A stretch of DNA of 64,000 bases from NCBI GenBank assembly GCA_951804985.1, contig OX638133.1, positions 11,428,501-11,492,500 on the forward strand, read 5' to 3'. Origin of the DNA: Dryomyza anilis (lineage: Eukaryota; Arthropoda; Insecta; Diptera; Dryomyzidae). A program made the position numbers and the translations under genes. The notes under the pieces were generated by a model, which was not told where the DNA came from, did no database searches, and worked only from the letters and a program-made list of their open reading frames with translations. Within the stretch, counting starts at the first letter, position 1. Each line of letters opens with the position of its first letter. Shown here piece by piece: positions 12,024 through 27,000 of this stretch.

Positions 12024-15000
12024 GTAAGTTGCAAAAATATTTTAAAATTGTTTAAACTTTTGAGCGGAGTGTTTAAAATAGGGTTTATAACCGAATCGTT
12101 GCGGTAGCAGTTCTGGTTCCATGCAAATTTTCACAACAGTTCCAGTGCCGGTACTCAAATTATGTTTATTTGCATACAAAATTCAGTTCCGGTTTCAAAA
12201 AAAAAATAGAGGTTCTGGGTCCCATTTTGTGATTTTAAGTAGTGGTGAAGCTATAGGAACTAGAAGGTCCCATTTTGTGATTTTAAGTAGTGGTGAAGCT
12301 ATAGGAACTAGAAGTTCCAATTTCGGTTCTACAAACAAAAAACCTGAGAAAATCGAATTCCATGATTTCTTCCTTTTTTTAAAATGTACGTAAAGTTGAA
12401 ATTTACAAAAATAAAAATTTAAATTTTGACTTTGTTATCGATCACCCCTGTTTTTTATATTTATAATTCATTCCCTGAGCCTTCTAAGCAATTACAGTGA
12501 TTCTAAAACGGTAAATTATCCTGCAGAAATAATTAAATAGTGGCGGGTCTTGTGATTTGGTGTTTGAAAAAAAAAAACTAAAATCAAAATAATCGAGAAA
12601 TAATTTTAAACATTTATTAAATTTGTAATAATTATCATATTACTTCACAGTATATATTTTCTGATCATATTTCCAAACATAATAATTTTTTCTTTTATTT
12701 CTACCATCAACTCACAAGACACGCCACTGTTAATTATTTCTGCAGGATATCATATTTTCACTATAATTGCTTAGAAGGCACTGGGAATGAACTGGTCTAT
12801 CATTATAAATTATAAAAGCAGGGATGAACGATAACGATATTTTGAGAAAATCGATGACAAAGTCAAAATTTGTATTTTTATTTTAGTAAATTTCAACTTT
12901 ACGTACATTTTAAAAAAGGAAAAAATCATGGGAATCGATGATGTGATATACCATTGGAAAGTTAATTTAATTGTCTAAAATAAAGTGAAACATTGATATT
13001 CATCTATCAACAGATTAAATTTTATAACCTATTTTCTTGAATAGACTATGTAAGTAATATGCATTTACTAAACACCCTGTATCTTAAACTGGGTGCAAAA
13101 TAGGACTTATTTTTATTTTACATTTTCTTATTTTTTTGAATCATAGAATCACCTCCCGAGTTATTGACATCGATGAGCCAAATATCCTGTATATATCTCA
13201 GTAAAAACTTTTTTTCGAGTATAATCAAATTTTTATATTGGAGCACACAACTTTTTTTCGTTTATGATCGAGGAGATAATTTCAATATAATATTTTTTTT
13301 AATATTAAAATAACAAAAGAGCAACAAAATGAGAAATTTTCTATATTTCAAAATCTAAGGAAAAATAAAAATTACAGCACCTAATCAAAACTTCTGATTT
13401 TATCGGGCCAGTGTAACTCAACTCATAGGTACAAACGTTTTGCATATGTTCGTATTTTAAAATATTTGGATTATGTGTATTTTTATTTTAACTAATTCAA
13501 TATAATTTTGGTTACTATAATTTTGTGCTAAATGGTCTGATTGTTTCGTAATGAAAATAATAGATTTATTTCATATGAGTTCCATTTTATATAAGTATAT
13601 GTGTATATATTTTCATTTCATTTAACTTTGAAAACACATTAAAGTGTATTTTGAATTTGAAAGTACTTTATACTTTTTGAATTTTCATTGTGAGGAGGAG
13701 ATGGGTTTCTTTTTGGTTTCAGTTCAGGTTCCGTACCATTTCGTACCATTCCGGTTATAAAATTAAAAACAGTTTTGGTTCCTGTTCCAATTTCGATCCA
13801 CCAGAATAATTGTGTAAAATGCTTTAAAACCGCTGCCGCACTAAAATTTGTTCAGGGACTTCAAAATCCTCTCTGGATTTTCAGCACCGAATACAACAAT
13901 GTGCGATATATTTAATAGGGGACGAAGAACCATTGTGTTTGAAAGCGTGATCTATAGGTATTATAATGAAAAACTAACAGACAATTATTGAAGTGTAACA
14001 TATACACGCTGGAAAAAAAGGGCTCTCCCAAACATAATAATGCAGGCGTTACAAATATTTTTGGAGCTTTACGGAAACTAAAGAATTATTGCATTGCCAA
14101 ACATTATTATAATAACAGCCAAACATATTTTTGTTTTCGTTCAAACATATTTATGTTATTTATTTGTAATGTCAAACATAAATATAATTAAAGCGTTGTC
14201 ATACTAATTTTATTATTTTTAAATTCGTTATCACCCACGAATAACCAAATACTTATAATTCAAAGAACCTTTTTTTTGACGTTGACTGTGTTAAATAGCA
14301 TAAACTACATATAGTAATATCTGATGAAATACATCTGTTTCTACAGAAATATTAATACAATGAATTCAATCCGCGATTAAAACAATGTATGTTTAAATAT
14401 CGTATAATAATATTTCAATCTGAACAAAATAATTATCCAATTAAATTATAATGAAATTAGATTTTATTCCTAATATTTATATGGTGATTTCGAATTACGT
14501 TATAATTACATTCAACCATATTCAAACAAATCTTTTCTATCCGTGATAATAAATACTGCCCTATGAAGTATTAGAGCATCCGGTAAGTTTGAACTTGCCA
14601 AATTCGTTTTCTGAAACCATTTTACCATTTTGTTTATTTGCTAAAAATTAAAAATAAACAATTCAGAATTCCCTTAATTATTTCTAGAGTTATATGCAAA
14701 GATTACCATGAACTTTTAAATACTTTCAATCATATTAAAATATCGCTATTTTAAAGTAAAAATCCCTCACTATACTGATTTATGACAACTTATTTATAGC
14801 GAATTGCAAATATAGTTTAAGGTTTTTTTTATTGGTATATGCAAAATAAATAAATATTTGCATTTAAACGTGTTTGGATGAATATCAAATTGTTAATTCA
14901 TACAATTAATATTTATTCATAGTATGCATTAAAGTAACAATAGCTTTAAACGATTTATAATTATTCAAAGAAAAAAAACTTGCCATTCTGCAGTTATTTG

Positions 15001-18000
15001 ATAATTATTTGGAAATTTAAAGCTGGTTTTTAAAAATATATTTTAATAATGAATGAAAGAAATAAGGCATTTCATTTAAAAATACTATTTTCTGAAAATT
15101 GTCTACTAAAAATAGCTATAACGACAAAACTGTTACTGTACAAATTATTTAAAATAATAATTAATTGATTTTCTTAATTAAAATGCATGGTCGCAGAACA
15201 AAGATATGATTGGCACGTGATTACGACAACTATACAATATCATCTAGAATCACAGATGATCGTTGCAATCACATTATATTTCTTAAATTTTATTTCCACA
15301 GCCTATTATAGGATGTTCAAATCATTTTAATATAACACTTTCATAATCAGAATATGGTTGATTCTAAATATGCCATTATTTTAGAATTTTTGACATGAAT
15401 TGGAAATAGGCATAAACATATTCATGGAGTTTGGCGTAACAATTGTTAATATTCGTTTTCTTTTTGTAATCACCATAACGATTTGAAAAAAAATAATATT
15501 GATTTATAAAGAAATATTAAAGAATCAATAATGTTTTAAAATCAAAATATGCCATGATTTGGAAATAGGCATCAATGGATTCATGAAGTTTGGCGTAACA
15601 ATTGTTAAATTTCATTATTTTTGTAATCACCAACATGATTTAAACAATTTAAAAATTGATGTATAATGAATTCTTGAATAATGTTTTAAAAACAAAAAAT
15701 GCACATAATTCTTATTGTGTTTATTGGAGAAGGAAAACTTAGGCAACTTGAAATGTAGAATCTGCAGAGAAAGATCGCTGATGAAGGGGCTTGGCTGCCT
15801 CTGAAACAGCTGTACGATCTGCCACTCAATGCATTTTGCAAATTGTTTGTTGTTTTATTTGTTGGTACAAAACACCCAATTTGTACTGACTGGACCTTGA
15901 GCACGTTAAGACAATATCTCAAAAAAGTTATATATAATAGTTTTGGAGATAAAAATCAGCAAACTTATAAATCTTTTGTTACAAAATCTTTATAAAATTT
16001 CTGGCATTTTTTAGAATTACATATATGAATACTAATACTGTTTCAAAGATAAGAACAGAGATAAACCGCATTATTTATCTAAAACTTAAATCTATTTAAG
16101 ATTTATTCAAATCAATCGTTGAACACAAATCAACCAATCATTGTAATTTACCAACTTCTTTTGATTTACATGCCCTCATAAATTTTATCTGTAAATATCT
16201 ATTTTTCACAGCTAGAACATCATTAATATAAACAGCTGGGACTGGTACAAAAAACCAGCCAGTCTAACACAGCCTGACTGTTTGTCTGGTTCTGCGTCTA
16301 GTGATCTATATCTCAGTGAGTTAGTATGGCAGTCGGACGAATTAGCATTTTTTTTCTTCGTTCATGTATGTTAATATATGTTAAAAGACATTTTTATATG
16401 TTAACAATAGAGGAAGCTTCTTCTTGCACTTGTTTTGTAATTACAAGAAGTACAATTAGTACAATGTATGCTATAGGTGCCACCTGCTGCGACTTGTCAT
16501 GTTTAGATCTAATTTTGACGCCTAATATACTTGATTTATTTGCTCGTTAAATTTGTAACTTCCACTTAACTACTTAGATTTAAGTAGCTGTATTCAATTT
16601 ATATATATATAAAACAAAAACAAAAAGAAAACATACATTCAATGAATAAACAATTTCTTTGGAAAACATAAATATGTTTGTATGAAAATATATGTTTATA
16701 ACAAACATACATATATTTGGCATATTTTTGCAATTATGATAAATGTGTTGAGAGTAAAATATAAAATTCAATGCTTACACTAAAAAAAACGAAAGATTGT
16801 TGAATAGTATTAGAGCCTTAAACATCATTGCAGTTACAAATTATACAAGTCAAATATTTGACACTTTTTGTGATATTTATACAATGTTAATAGTTTTGCA
16901 TTAATATCTGTGGAATATGTGAGTATTTGCAGCAATGCTACCTATATCTGTAGTAGTTGCAGTGAATCTACCAGAAATATGACATTTTTCGTGATGTTTT
17001 TAAGAAACATCTCGCAAATAATACAAAAAATGTGATGTTTACAAATTATTTAACCATTTGCTGCAAAATTTATTTGTATTTCCTGCATATTGGAATTGTT
17101 AAAGCGAGTAGTATTTTAGTTGTAGCAACACTCTCATAAGCATTCTGTTTTCTTAGTGTATATTCTATGTATTTTTTTATTGCACGTTTAATTTAATCAT
17201 AATTATGTTTGTCAACAAAAATATTACAATTTTAGTATGATATTCTATTATTAAAACAAAACTTTTGTTGTACGCCATTTAATCAATTATTTAAAAATTT
17301 AAAAATTAATGTTTGAAATAATTCATATCCCAGCAGGAAATTGCCTCATTGACGGCAAGGTCATCAATAATCAATCGAGGACATTAGAAAATTGGTCATT
17401 GATAAATATGTCTACAACAATTTCATAAATGACATTGCATTAAAGACGTCATACACCATATGTCATATATGCATATATCAATGACATTGTGAAAATCTGT
17501 CATCATTTATGAAATGTTATTGATGACGTCATTGATGAAAATTATCATTCACGTCATATGTCCCTAAAGGTATGCAGCATTTACGTTGTGAAATCCAATG
17601 TGAAATGCATACAACATACGTCTAGGGGCAGCATTTACGCGTAAAACTGAAAATTTGCGTTCGATGTCACCCTGCCATATAATTCATAGGCACAAATGCA
17701 GGGACCAATTTCTATAAAAGCGAGTTAATAAGCAGTAGTTATGTTGATAGATGATGGCCGTTAGTGAAGTACGTTTATGACATTAGCAAGAACACATATC
17801 ATTCCAACCTGGAACAGAAGAAAATAATAAAATTGAAATAATAAATAAAATAAGATAAATAAAAAAATATATAAATTAAAAAATATAAATTAAAATAAAA
17901 CAATAAATTTACAATCATTTGTGATTTCATTGATGACGTGCATGACATCATTAATGCTACATCATGCAGGATTCAGTGGACATTTGTATGAAAATGTCAT

Positions 18001-21000
18001 CAATGCTTTGCAGGGCGAAAATGCTATTGGTCATCGATGTTTCAGACATAGGGGAATCATTGAGGAATCATTGGTGACATTTCCTGCTGGGATGTGCGTG
18101 CACTAGAAAATATTATTTAAAAGAAGTTTTATTAAAAAATAGTTTGAGTACAAACATGTACAATACAAATTTAAATGTTCACTAAAAATTCCAAATTTTA
18201 TTAAATATTCAAATAATAACAGAAATTTAAATGATAACTAAAACTCAAATATTAAGTAAAAAAAATGACTTATTAAAAAATGAACATATTCAAATTTCAA
18301 CTAAAATTAAAACTAATTAAAATTTTCACTAAAAATGGAAATTTTACCTATGAAATTAAACATTAAAAATGTTCTCTAAGTATTCAAGTTATCACATTTA
18401 AAATTCAAAATGTCAAAAAATATTTTTAAATAAAATAAAATATTTGATTAAAATATAAAATTAAAACATATTTAAAAATTAAAATTCATTTTAGAATAAA
18501 CATTTGGCATGTTGATTCTTAGATCGGAATATGTAACAACATATTCCGATCTAAATCGTATTCAAATGGTTTTCAAAAGTCGTATTTCATTCTTATTGAA
18601 TTCGTTAAAATATTGTGAAACGAGTTCAATTGGGTATTGGCATCAAATATATTTATTTCAATCGCAAGTAAATTTTGGAACATACCGTATTAACAGAAAA
18701 TTATAATTATTTAAATTTACGAAAAAAAAAAAAATTATAACTTTTAATTAAAATTGACTAAACATTTGAAAATATATCTAAATTTTCTTATTTCACAAAA
18801 ATAAAAATGTTAACAAAAATTATTATATCGCAAATACACGATTCTCAGCCTGAAATTTACTCGAATAATGCACGAAGTAGTTTCGATAAAAAAATCAATT
18901 TTGGTATATTTTCCGAAGGCTCTAAATATATTTATATATAAATTCTTTATATTTTAAAGAATTTCGATAACCAATTCTATAGTTTTAAGGTACTAGAGTT
19001 CGAATGGCATTATGATAAAATAATTTTTATAACATATTAGTTGAAAAATGTTCATGGATATCGAAAAATTCTTCGGCATCTCGCATCTTGCGACATCAAA
19101 ATGCATGACATACTGGATATTTATGATAAAATATTGATTTTTACACAAACTATAAGTGAAACATTAAAGTGAAACAAATAACTTGTAAGTGCTTTAATTT
19201 TTATCTATCACCATGTCTATAAATATTATATTTAACGGTAACTATAGATCATTAACATTACAGTCTACAATTTTACTTTTTTTACCAAATAAAGTAACTT
19301 TCTTGCGATTTTATCCGTAGTCTTTGTACCCGCTATATGTCTCTTGTAATGACTGACTTTATGTCAGACCACTTGACTGTTTGTCTGACGTCTTGTCTAC
19401 GTATATCACAATATGACGAGGGTCACTTGCTCGCCGCACTCACTCACTCTCTCTTTATCCCACTCTACAAGATTCGTTTATTTGCGTCTTTACAACATTT
19501 TTCTACAATTTAAATAAGATTTACGTACGCGAGCCGTCTGACAACTACTGACTGACTGGGTTTGTGTGCATTTCACGGGCGACGTTTAATGTACAAATAA
19601 GTGGTCAATAATAGGGTCTGATGAGTTCCTGTATGTTTTTTGTTTTCAATTCGATTTTTTTTTTTCGTTTTGTGTTGGCGTATCTCGTAATATGTGGGAG
19701 CCACTATGCGACTTACACTATGCAGATACTTAAGTATCACAAATTCCAATTGAATGCTCAGTTTTTGCTTCAATTCTATTAACTTGAAGTGTGTGACACA
19801 TCAAGAAACGCGCGAACGTAGTAGTGGGAAACGTCCTGTTAGTTGCTGTTATCAAAACGGAAGTTGTGGCTTTTTTTGTACTTAATTATTATATTTATTT
19901 TTGCAGACAATCATAGTATATTTATTATTGCATCAACAAGTAATATATTTTAATTGAATGCTTATCAGCATTAATGCAATTGCGTACATCATTATTATAA
20001 TAGTTTTTTTAATCTTAAACTATTGTTTATCTTAAACTATTTTTAGTTTTCAGCTGAAAAGTAATAACTTCAATTCATTTATTTTTTTAAATGCAATTTA
20101 AATTTAAATTTTCAGCTTATAATTAATTTTTTGCTTTCTACTGTAATTAACTAATTTTCGAGCCAAAAATTTAAAATTATAAAACACCATACTTTAATTT
20201 TTATATTTTAATTTAATTATTAAAAATACAAATATTATAAATAATAAAACTTTTTATTAAATAAATGTTAAATAACGTAAGAGTACCTACTGCGACAACT
20301 AAACCAATATTCGTTATTTCAGGTTTTTTATCTAATTATTTCGTTATTACCTATATATTCGTCATTACCTATAATATATCTTTTTAAAATTTTACCTTTA
20401 ATAGTAAATTACATTTCCAAATAGTATTTCAATTAGAGTTTTGACTCACGCTCACGAAAGAATTTTTCTAATCACGCACACTCACTCACGGGCTTTTTTG
20501 TTCTATTCACACTCACTCAGAATCACGTGCGTATAATTAGGATTATATCACAATCACACGTGATCACGCGTGATTTTCATTTCTTTTCAGAATGCATAAA
20601 AATACATATTTCATTTGTAATTATGATGATATTGGTCGACCGAGCGTGGTACCTCCTACATCTTTAAAACGCAATAATGATGTTAGAAATTTTGATTAAA
20701 TATATCACAATTTTGACGGAGATGGAAATGTGATAAGCCTTATATGTGCTGTTCATAGAGAAAGATAAATATTGCCTCGAAGAATAATTCTCCGGTGAAG
20801 AATTCGTGTAAAATCTTGAAGAATTGTCTCTGGGAAAAATTATCTCTGAAAAAGAATTATCAATAAAAACATATTTTGAAGCGTTTGTTTTACTCGAATA
20901 AAAACGGGATCCGACAGTAAACGCTGGAACAAACTAAACTTAATAAACAAAAGGAAGTCAATACAGAGTTTTCATGTATATTTGAAATTGAAAATTAAAC

Positions 21001-24000
21001 CTTTTGGGTATATCAGAAAAAAAACGCATTATATGTCCATTTCTATGAAACCAAGCTAAAACTAAATTGAAATGACCCCACAAAAATTGACTAGCCCATA
21101 CTAAGTACGGGGGGTTGTTTACTGAAACCTTGCAACTTATTCTGAGTTGAATAAGGGGTGGGTAGATGACGGTCATTTTAGAGCTGGGCCGAAGTTCTAT
21201 ACAAGACTGTACCGCCAAACTATTATTATTTATTTTTTCTAGTTCTGAATAGTGGGCAGACACTTTCCCAAAGCCTTGTGAGTTCAAGAGATGGTCAAAC
21301 CTATTCTCTAGTTCAGCAAAAAACATAGAAAATCGCAAAAAATTAAAAGTGAGATTTTTTTATTTTATGAAATATTCGACTCACTCATACTTTGAACCCA
21401 CGCACACTCACTCACGGTATTTTTGGTCTACTCACTCACAATCACGTGAGCAAATTTAGGATCACGCGTGATTCACGTGAATCACGCTCACATGCCCATC
21501 TTTAATTTCAAAACATAAAATGTATTTACAAATGAACACTGTGACCAAGATTCTGGGGATACACGAATCGTTGAAAAGTTCGTTTCTCACGTATCCAGCA
21601 ATTCTAATAGCTAAATATCCATGGATTTCACATTATGCGAATTTAAACTCTAAAATTGTTACTCTAAGGTACCACAAAAGTATTTTTTTAAGTGATTGGG
21701 TGAACAAGAATATTTTGTTGATGAGGTTCTTTCAGTACTTATCCAATGATGTTACTTAATATGTAATAATAATAATAGTTTGGCGCTACATTCCTGTATA
21801 GAACTTTGCCAGAGCTCTCTCACGATTTGAGCTGTGCGTGTTATAGTTGCACTCAAAGTGGTGGGACCTACAGTTTATTGCCGAGTCCGAATGGCGGGTG
21901 AGAGCTTTTCATAGCCATGGTTTTACTCACGTAGGTTTGCCATTTACTGCCGAGAGGTAGCGTCGCATAGAAAAATGTTTTTTATTAAAAAGATGTTGGC
22001 AGTCGCTGGGGATCGAACCGCGGACCTTTCGGCTCGTAGTCGAACGCACCAGCGACTTTTCGCTCGTAGTCCAACGCACTAACCAGACGATTTAAGATTA
22101 TACGAATATGTCTTTTGAAAATTTTACCTTTTACCATTCATAAACCGATATAATATATCGATTTCGAAAATGGCTTGTTTCAGAATTTCTGAATAACATT
22201 CTTGGTTTAAAAAAAAAGAAACGATTTTAAACGGAATCGAGTAATTCTTTAATTTTGTATTGAAAAATCAATAACAAAATGGTTTGATTCGAAATTTTCA
22301 TACAAAATCAAATGAACTTCAAACAAAAACAGTAATATGCATGATACAAATATTTACAGGTACGATCACTCTGACACTAGGCAAGTTTTTTTGACAAATT
22401 TTGGAAAATTTTGTTTTGATTCAAATTCAAATTTTCAAAAATTGAACTTTATGTTCAAAGAAAAACTGAAAATTATTTTGGAATATTTTGTTTTGATTCA
22501 AATTCAAATTTTCAAAAATTTAAATTTATGTTCAAAGAAAAACTGAAAATTATTTTTCAGATTTTGTTTTGATTATAAAAATTTTAGAGAATATTTTTAA
22601 GTTATCTCAAGGCATACCTTGATAATTATTTTTCATTTCTATAGAAAATGAGATTTTTTTTAATTGTCGATTTTGTTTTGCTTTTAAATCTAAACTTCAA
22701 AAAACTTGCCTAGTGTCAACTACAGTAAACATTGGAAAAAATGAGAGAGTGATCGTACCTGTATATATTTGTATCATGGTAATATGTTTCTATATATATA
22801 TTAAACAACTGTAATTCAAATATTGCTCCAATTCTTATTAATGTCAGATTCATAAAATTCTTAGTATGTATTAAAAAAATATTACTAAAATTTCAATTTG
22901 AGTTTGTTGACCGCATCTACAAAAAAATAACGATAATAAAAATCAATTTTAATTGTGCTTCACCATATTTCTATGAAATACATAAGTCATATAATAATTT
23001 TATGTGATTTCGAACATAAGTATTTCATGTTTTTTTTTTGGTTCATGTCTCATTAGCGCATTATATTTTTTTCTTTTTGTATGATAAACCGTAAACCTCC
23101 CCGCAGCATCTGACACAATGGCCTTGGCTGTCATGGCGACAGACATAAAAGCGACTCACTTTTCAATCTTTCATAATTCAATGAAGGAGAGTAAATTAAA
23201 TAAAATATCAGAAACTACCGAACGTCCGCACATGAAACGAACGTCGAGCACGCGATGTTTGTACGCGTATCAAAGAATTAAATTTAAAAAAAATACGGAA
23301 TACAGAATACGGAAAAAACAAAATTAAAATCAAGAGACCCGCATTGACGTCGCAATGGAGGCGCTTAGTTTGGCTCGAATTGTAGTGAAAAAAACCACAC
23401 AACAAATACTTTTTCCGAAACATATACAAGCCGTACAAGAATAATATTGACACGTTCGCCGCAAATGTTTTAATGATCCATTAAAAGATTATGTTTATGG
23501 TCAATGAAAATTCTATGACTTTTATGAATTTTGTTTTTCAAAAATTCTTAGACAAAAAGTTTATTTTAGCTTCAAATAGTTGACCATAACAAATGGCTTT
23601 AGAGAATCATGGGCTCGACTAATCGTTTATATTGATAATTTTTGTATTTTTTTCATATTCTATATTACAGCTTATTTCGAGTGAGATATTTGACACCTAG
23701 GCGGTTACGGATTAATGAAAAAAAAAATCAAATGCTTTCATTTGTTAAAAAATACCAAACATTTTTCGGAACTCACCTATTTTTTTTTTCGATACACACT
23801 TTGTTTAAAATGTGTCAGCTATTTTAAGCAAACTGAACTGCATTTTTATCTAATTTATTAATGGCTGCCAAATCGAAATTCATTCGTTGGCATTTCAATT
23901 AAATTTAATTTTTAGGTATTAAGCAGATTTGGGTCATCTTTGAAAATACATTTTCAAGTGGCTTCTCTTTGTGTGTTGTACAAAATACGGGACATGGTTT

Positions 24001-27000
24001 TAATCATAAATAAAGCATTTTAATGGCAGTGCATTATAGTGATTTTTAAATTATTATTTTATCATTAAATTTTAATATAATATTATATATCTTCTTAGGT
24101 ATGGCAAACAATGCGCATTACCAATTTGGAAACCAATCTGAAATCTTTAAATGGTGTAGTGGAGAGCATGCAAAAACGTTTGGGTCTGGAATATTTGGAT
24201 GATTTGCATGAATTTGAGAAGGAGGTAAGTTTCAATTAATTATGTAGTTAAAATTGTAATTAAAAAGGGTTTGTGAAATATAAGTTGTTTGAATTAAAAC
24301 AAAAGCTGAAAATAAAAACTCATATTCAATACAATTTCTAAAATAAATCAATTAGGACATTTTTTATCTATTTTTAAATCAAATATTACATATTTATATT
24401 GTCGTTAGCGTATATTGATAAATGTTATAAAAAAAAGTAATTGATGTTTTAAAGTAATCCCAGTATGTCATTCGTATTGAAATCGTTACGAGATCAATGT
24501 AAACCAGTTGGGAGGTTAGATCACATGTGAAATTTTAAAGTAGGTGTTATTATGATAGTTAGGATTATCAAAATTATAGTCGGTCTAAGCCGACTATAAA
24601 TACCCTACACATATGTGTGGTTACCATTCAAAGTGGTTTATAGGTCACCAGGGTATACGAATCCTGAAAATAACTACAAACATTCCATCCCTGAAGAATT
24701 GTCTTTCATTTGATACCCATATTTACAAATGGGTAGGTGTACCGAATTTCGATTTTTTTTTTGGGAACCACAAGTCGTTTCATGGGAAAACATTATTTTC
24801 ATGTATTTGAGCATAATGCCAATATATATTTTTTTTGTTCAGACTGCTTAGATATATAAGTAATCTAAATCTAAAGTTTCATTGCTCTAGCTCTTCAACT
24901 TTTTCTGTAATCGTGATTTCAACAGACAGACAGAAGGACAGACGGACAGACAGACATCTCTACATCGACTCAGGAGATCATGCTGATCAAGAATATATAT
25001 ACTTTTCCATACCGGAGAAGCTTTTTTCAGGGTGTTACCATCGACGTACCAAACTGAATATACCCTTTTACTCTTAGTGTAGGGTATAAAAATGAGAAAT
25101 CACACGATATCGGACACTTTCTCGAACCGATATCGCGCGTCAAATTGGACTTACATGGTACACGCTGCAAAAAAAGGGCTCTCCCAAACATAATTTAGCA
25201 GGCATTAACATCTTTGTTTAGAATTTTATGTAAACATAATAATAATTGAATGATAAATCATTTGTAAGCAGGGTTGTATTGAGACTTGAACAGTGTTGTA
25301 ATGAGCTCTGACTTATATAATGATATCACGGAAACATTTTAATGTTGCCCCTTAAAATGGTGTATATTCTAATGGAAACATAATAATTACTACATCCAAA
25401 CAAAATAAATAACATCAGTATGTTTAAAATGAACCTATACATACTTCAAACGACGACAAAAGAGACGTAGATAGACAATTCTGCTCAACGAGTGCCAACT
25501 TCGTATACAAGAAGAATGTTGGAAGAATACATTTATTTAAATTCAATTCCTTTTTTGTTTGTTTTTAAACATCAATATGTTCAAACGATAACAAAAGATG
25601 GCGTAGGTAGAAAATGCTGAACAACGTTGCCAACTTCGTCAGTCGATAAATTATCGAATTAAGACGAGCGTGGCGAGCATTTGGATATATCCATAACATT
25701 TTATCTAGTTGGGAAATTTAATATACCCTTTTAGTAAAAAATGATTTTGACCAGATCATGCTGGTCTTGTAACTGGTTGAATGGACATTGACAAGCTGAA
25801 AATTATCATGACTCCAGTACAATTTTACAAGAGCATTATTGAACTAATCGATCAGAAATTAGCAGACATATAATATATAATCAATTTTAAGTTAACCAAT
25901 TACTGAATTTTTTTAAATTACTAGTTATGCGAACGAGTGAGATTTTCGAGTCTCAAAAATGATCAAAATCTTGCAGAATTTTTGATGTAATACAAGGTAT
26001 TAGACATCAATTTCGAATCTCGTTTCGAATGTTCATCGATCGAGATTTTTGTCACGTTTGCATCACTAAAATGACTATGTTATAATAATAATATTCTGTG
26101 TAGATGCTGTATAAATAGAACTCTTTTGTTTTTTTTTTAACACAAAGGATGTTATTTCGATACTTAGATTATTGTTGAAATATTTACAATTTATACGTTT
26201 CCTTTCTTTTTTATGTTAATGACTTTTATGTTAATGCATTCATATATACATCACATATATCTTTTAAAATGCTACAATCTAATAAATAAAACATTTTTAA
26301 ATCTTGGAGAATTAATTTTTTTTTATTAAATGCACTGCAAACAAAAATCTTTAAGATACACACAAAAAATGTCTGTAGTGGTATTCAAAAATTAATAAAA
26401 TTTTATTATAAAAAAAAAAACATAAAACTTTTTAAATAAAACTTTTAAACAAAACTTTTGCATTACAAAACAAATTCATTCATTTAATAAAATACATTTT
26501 TTAAATTAAAAATTGTCTATGTTTATGGAACAAAATTAAGAATGTCATAACATATAATGGCATTTATCTAATTTATCAGATCAACATATCATTAAAAACC
26601 CGATAAAAACACAAAATTAGACGTAATTTTCACATGAATTAGGCGGTTTTGCAGTATCGTCGTAATATAACAAAGAAAACCGGCAATTGTAAATTTTTGT
26701 AAATCTAACCAAATCTTTTTGTTGACCGTATGTTAACAAATATTTTGTTGTTTTGACAGAGTAAAGGCAGCATTAAAACATTTTTTTTCAAAAATTTCAT
26801 TCAGACAAAGGAGGAGATTTTACCAAAAACACAATCGTTTCAAAACGATTCGATTTATTTGTAGAAACAGTGATGTGAGTAAATTCCTACTAAAGTGAAA
26901 TTGGAACATGTCAAAATGAATCGATTCAAACGTTTAATATTTTACAGAAACATTAAAAATGAAAATGATGTCTTTATGACGTCAAATCGAAAATAGTAGT

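Noticed and set aside
12121..12393. 90-codon frame with duplicated peptide segment
   Set aside because: The duplication is the 48-bp tandem repeat in repeat-derived intron DNA; no family similarity.
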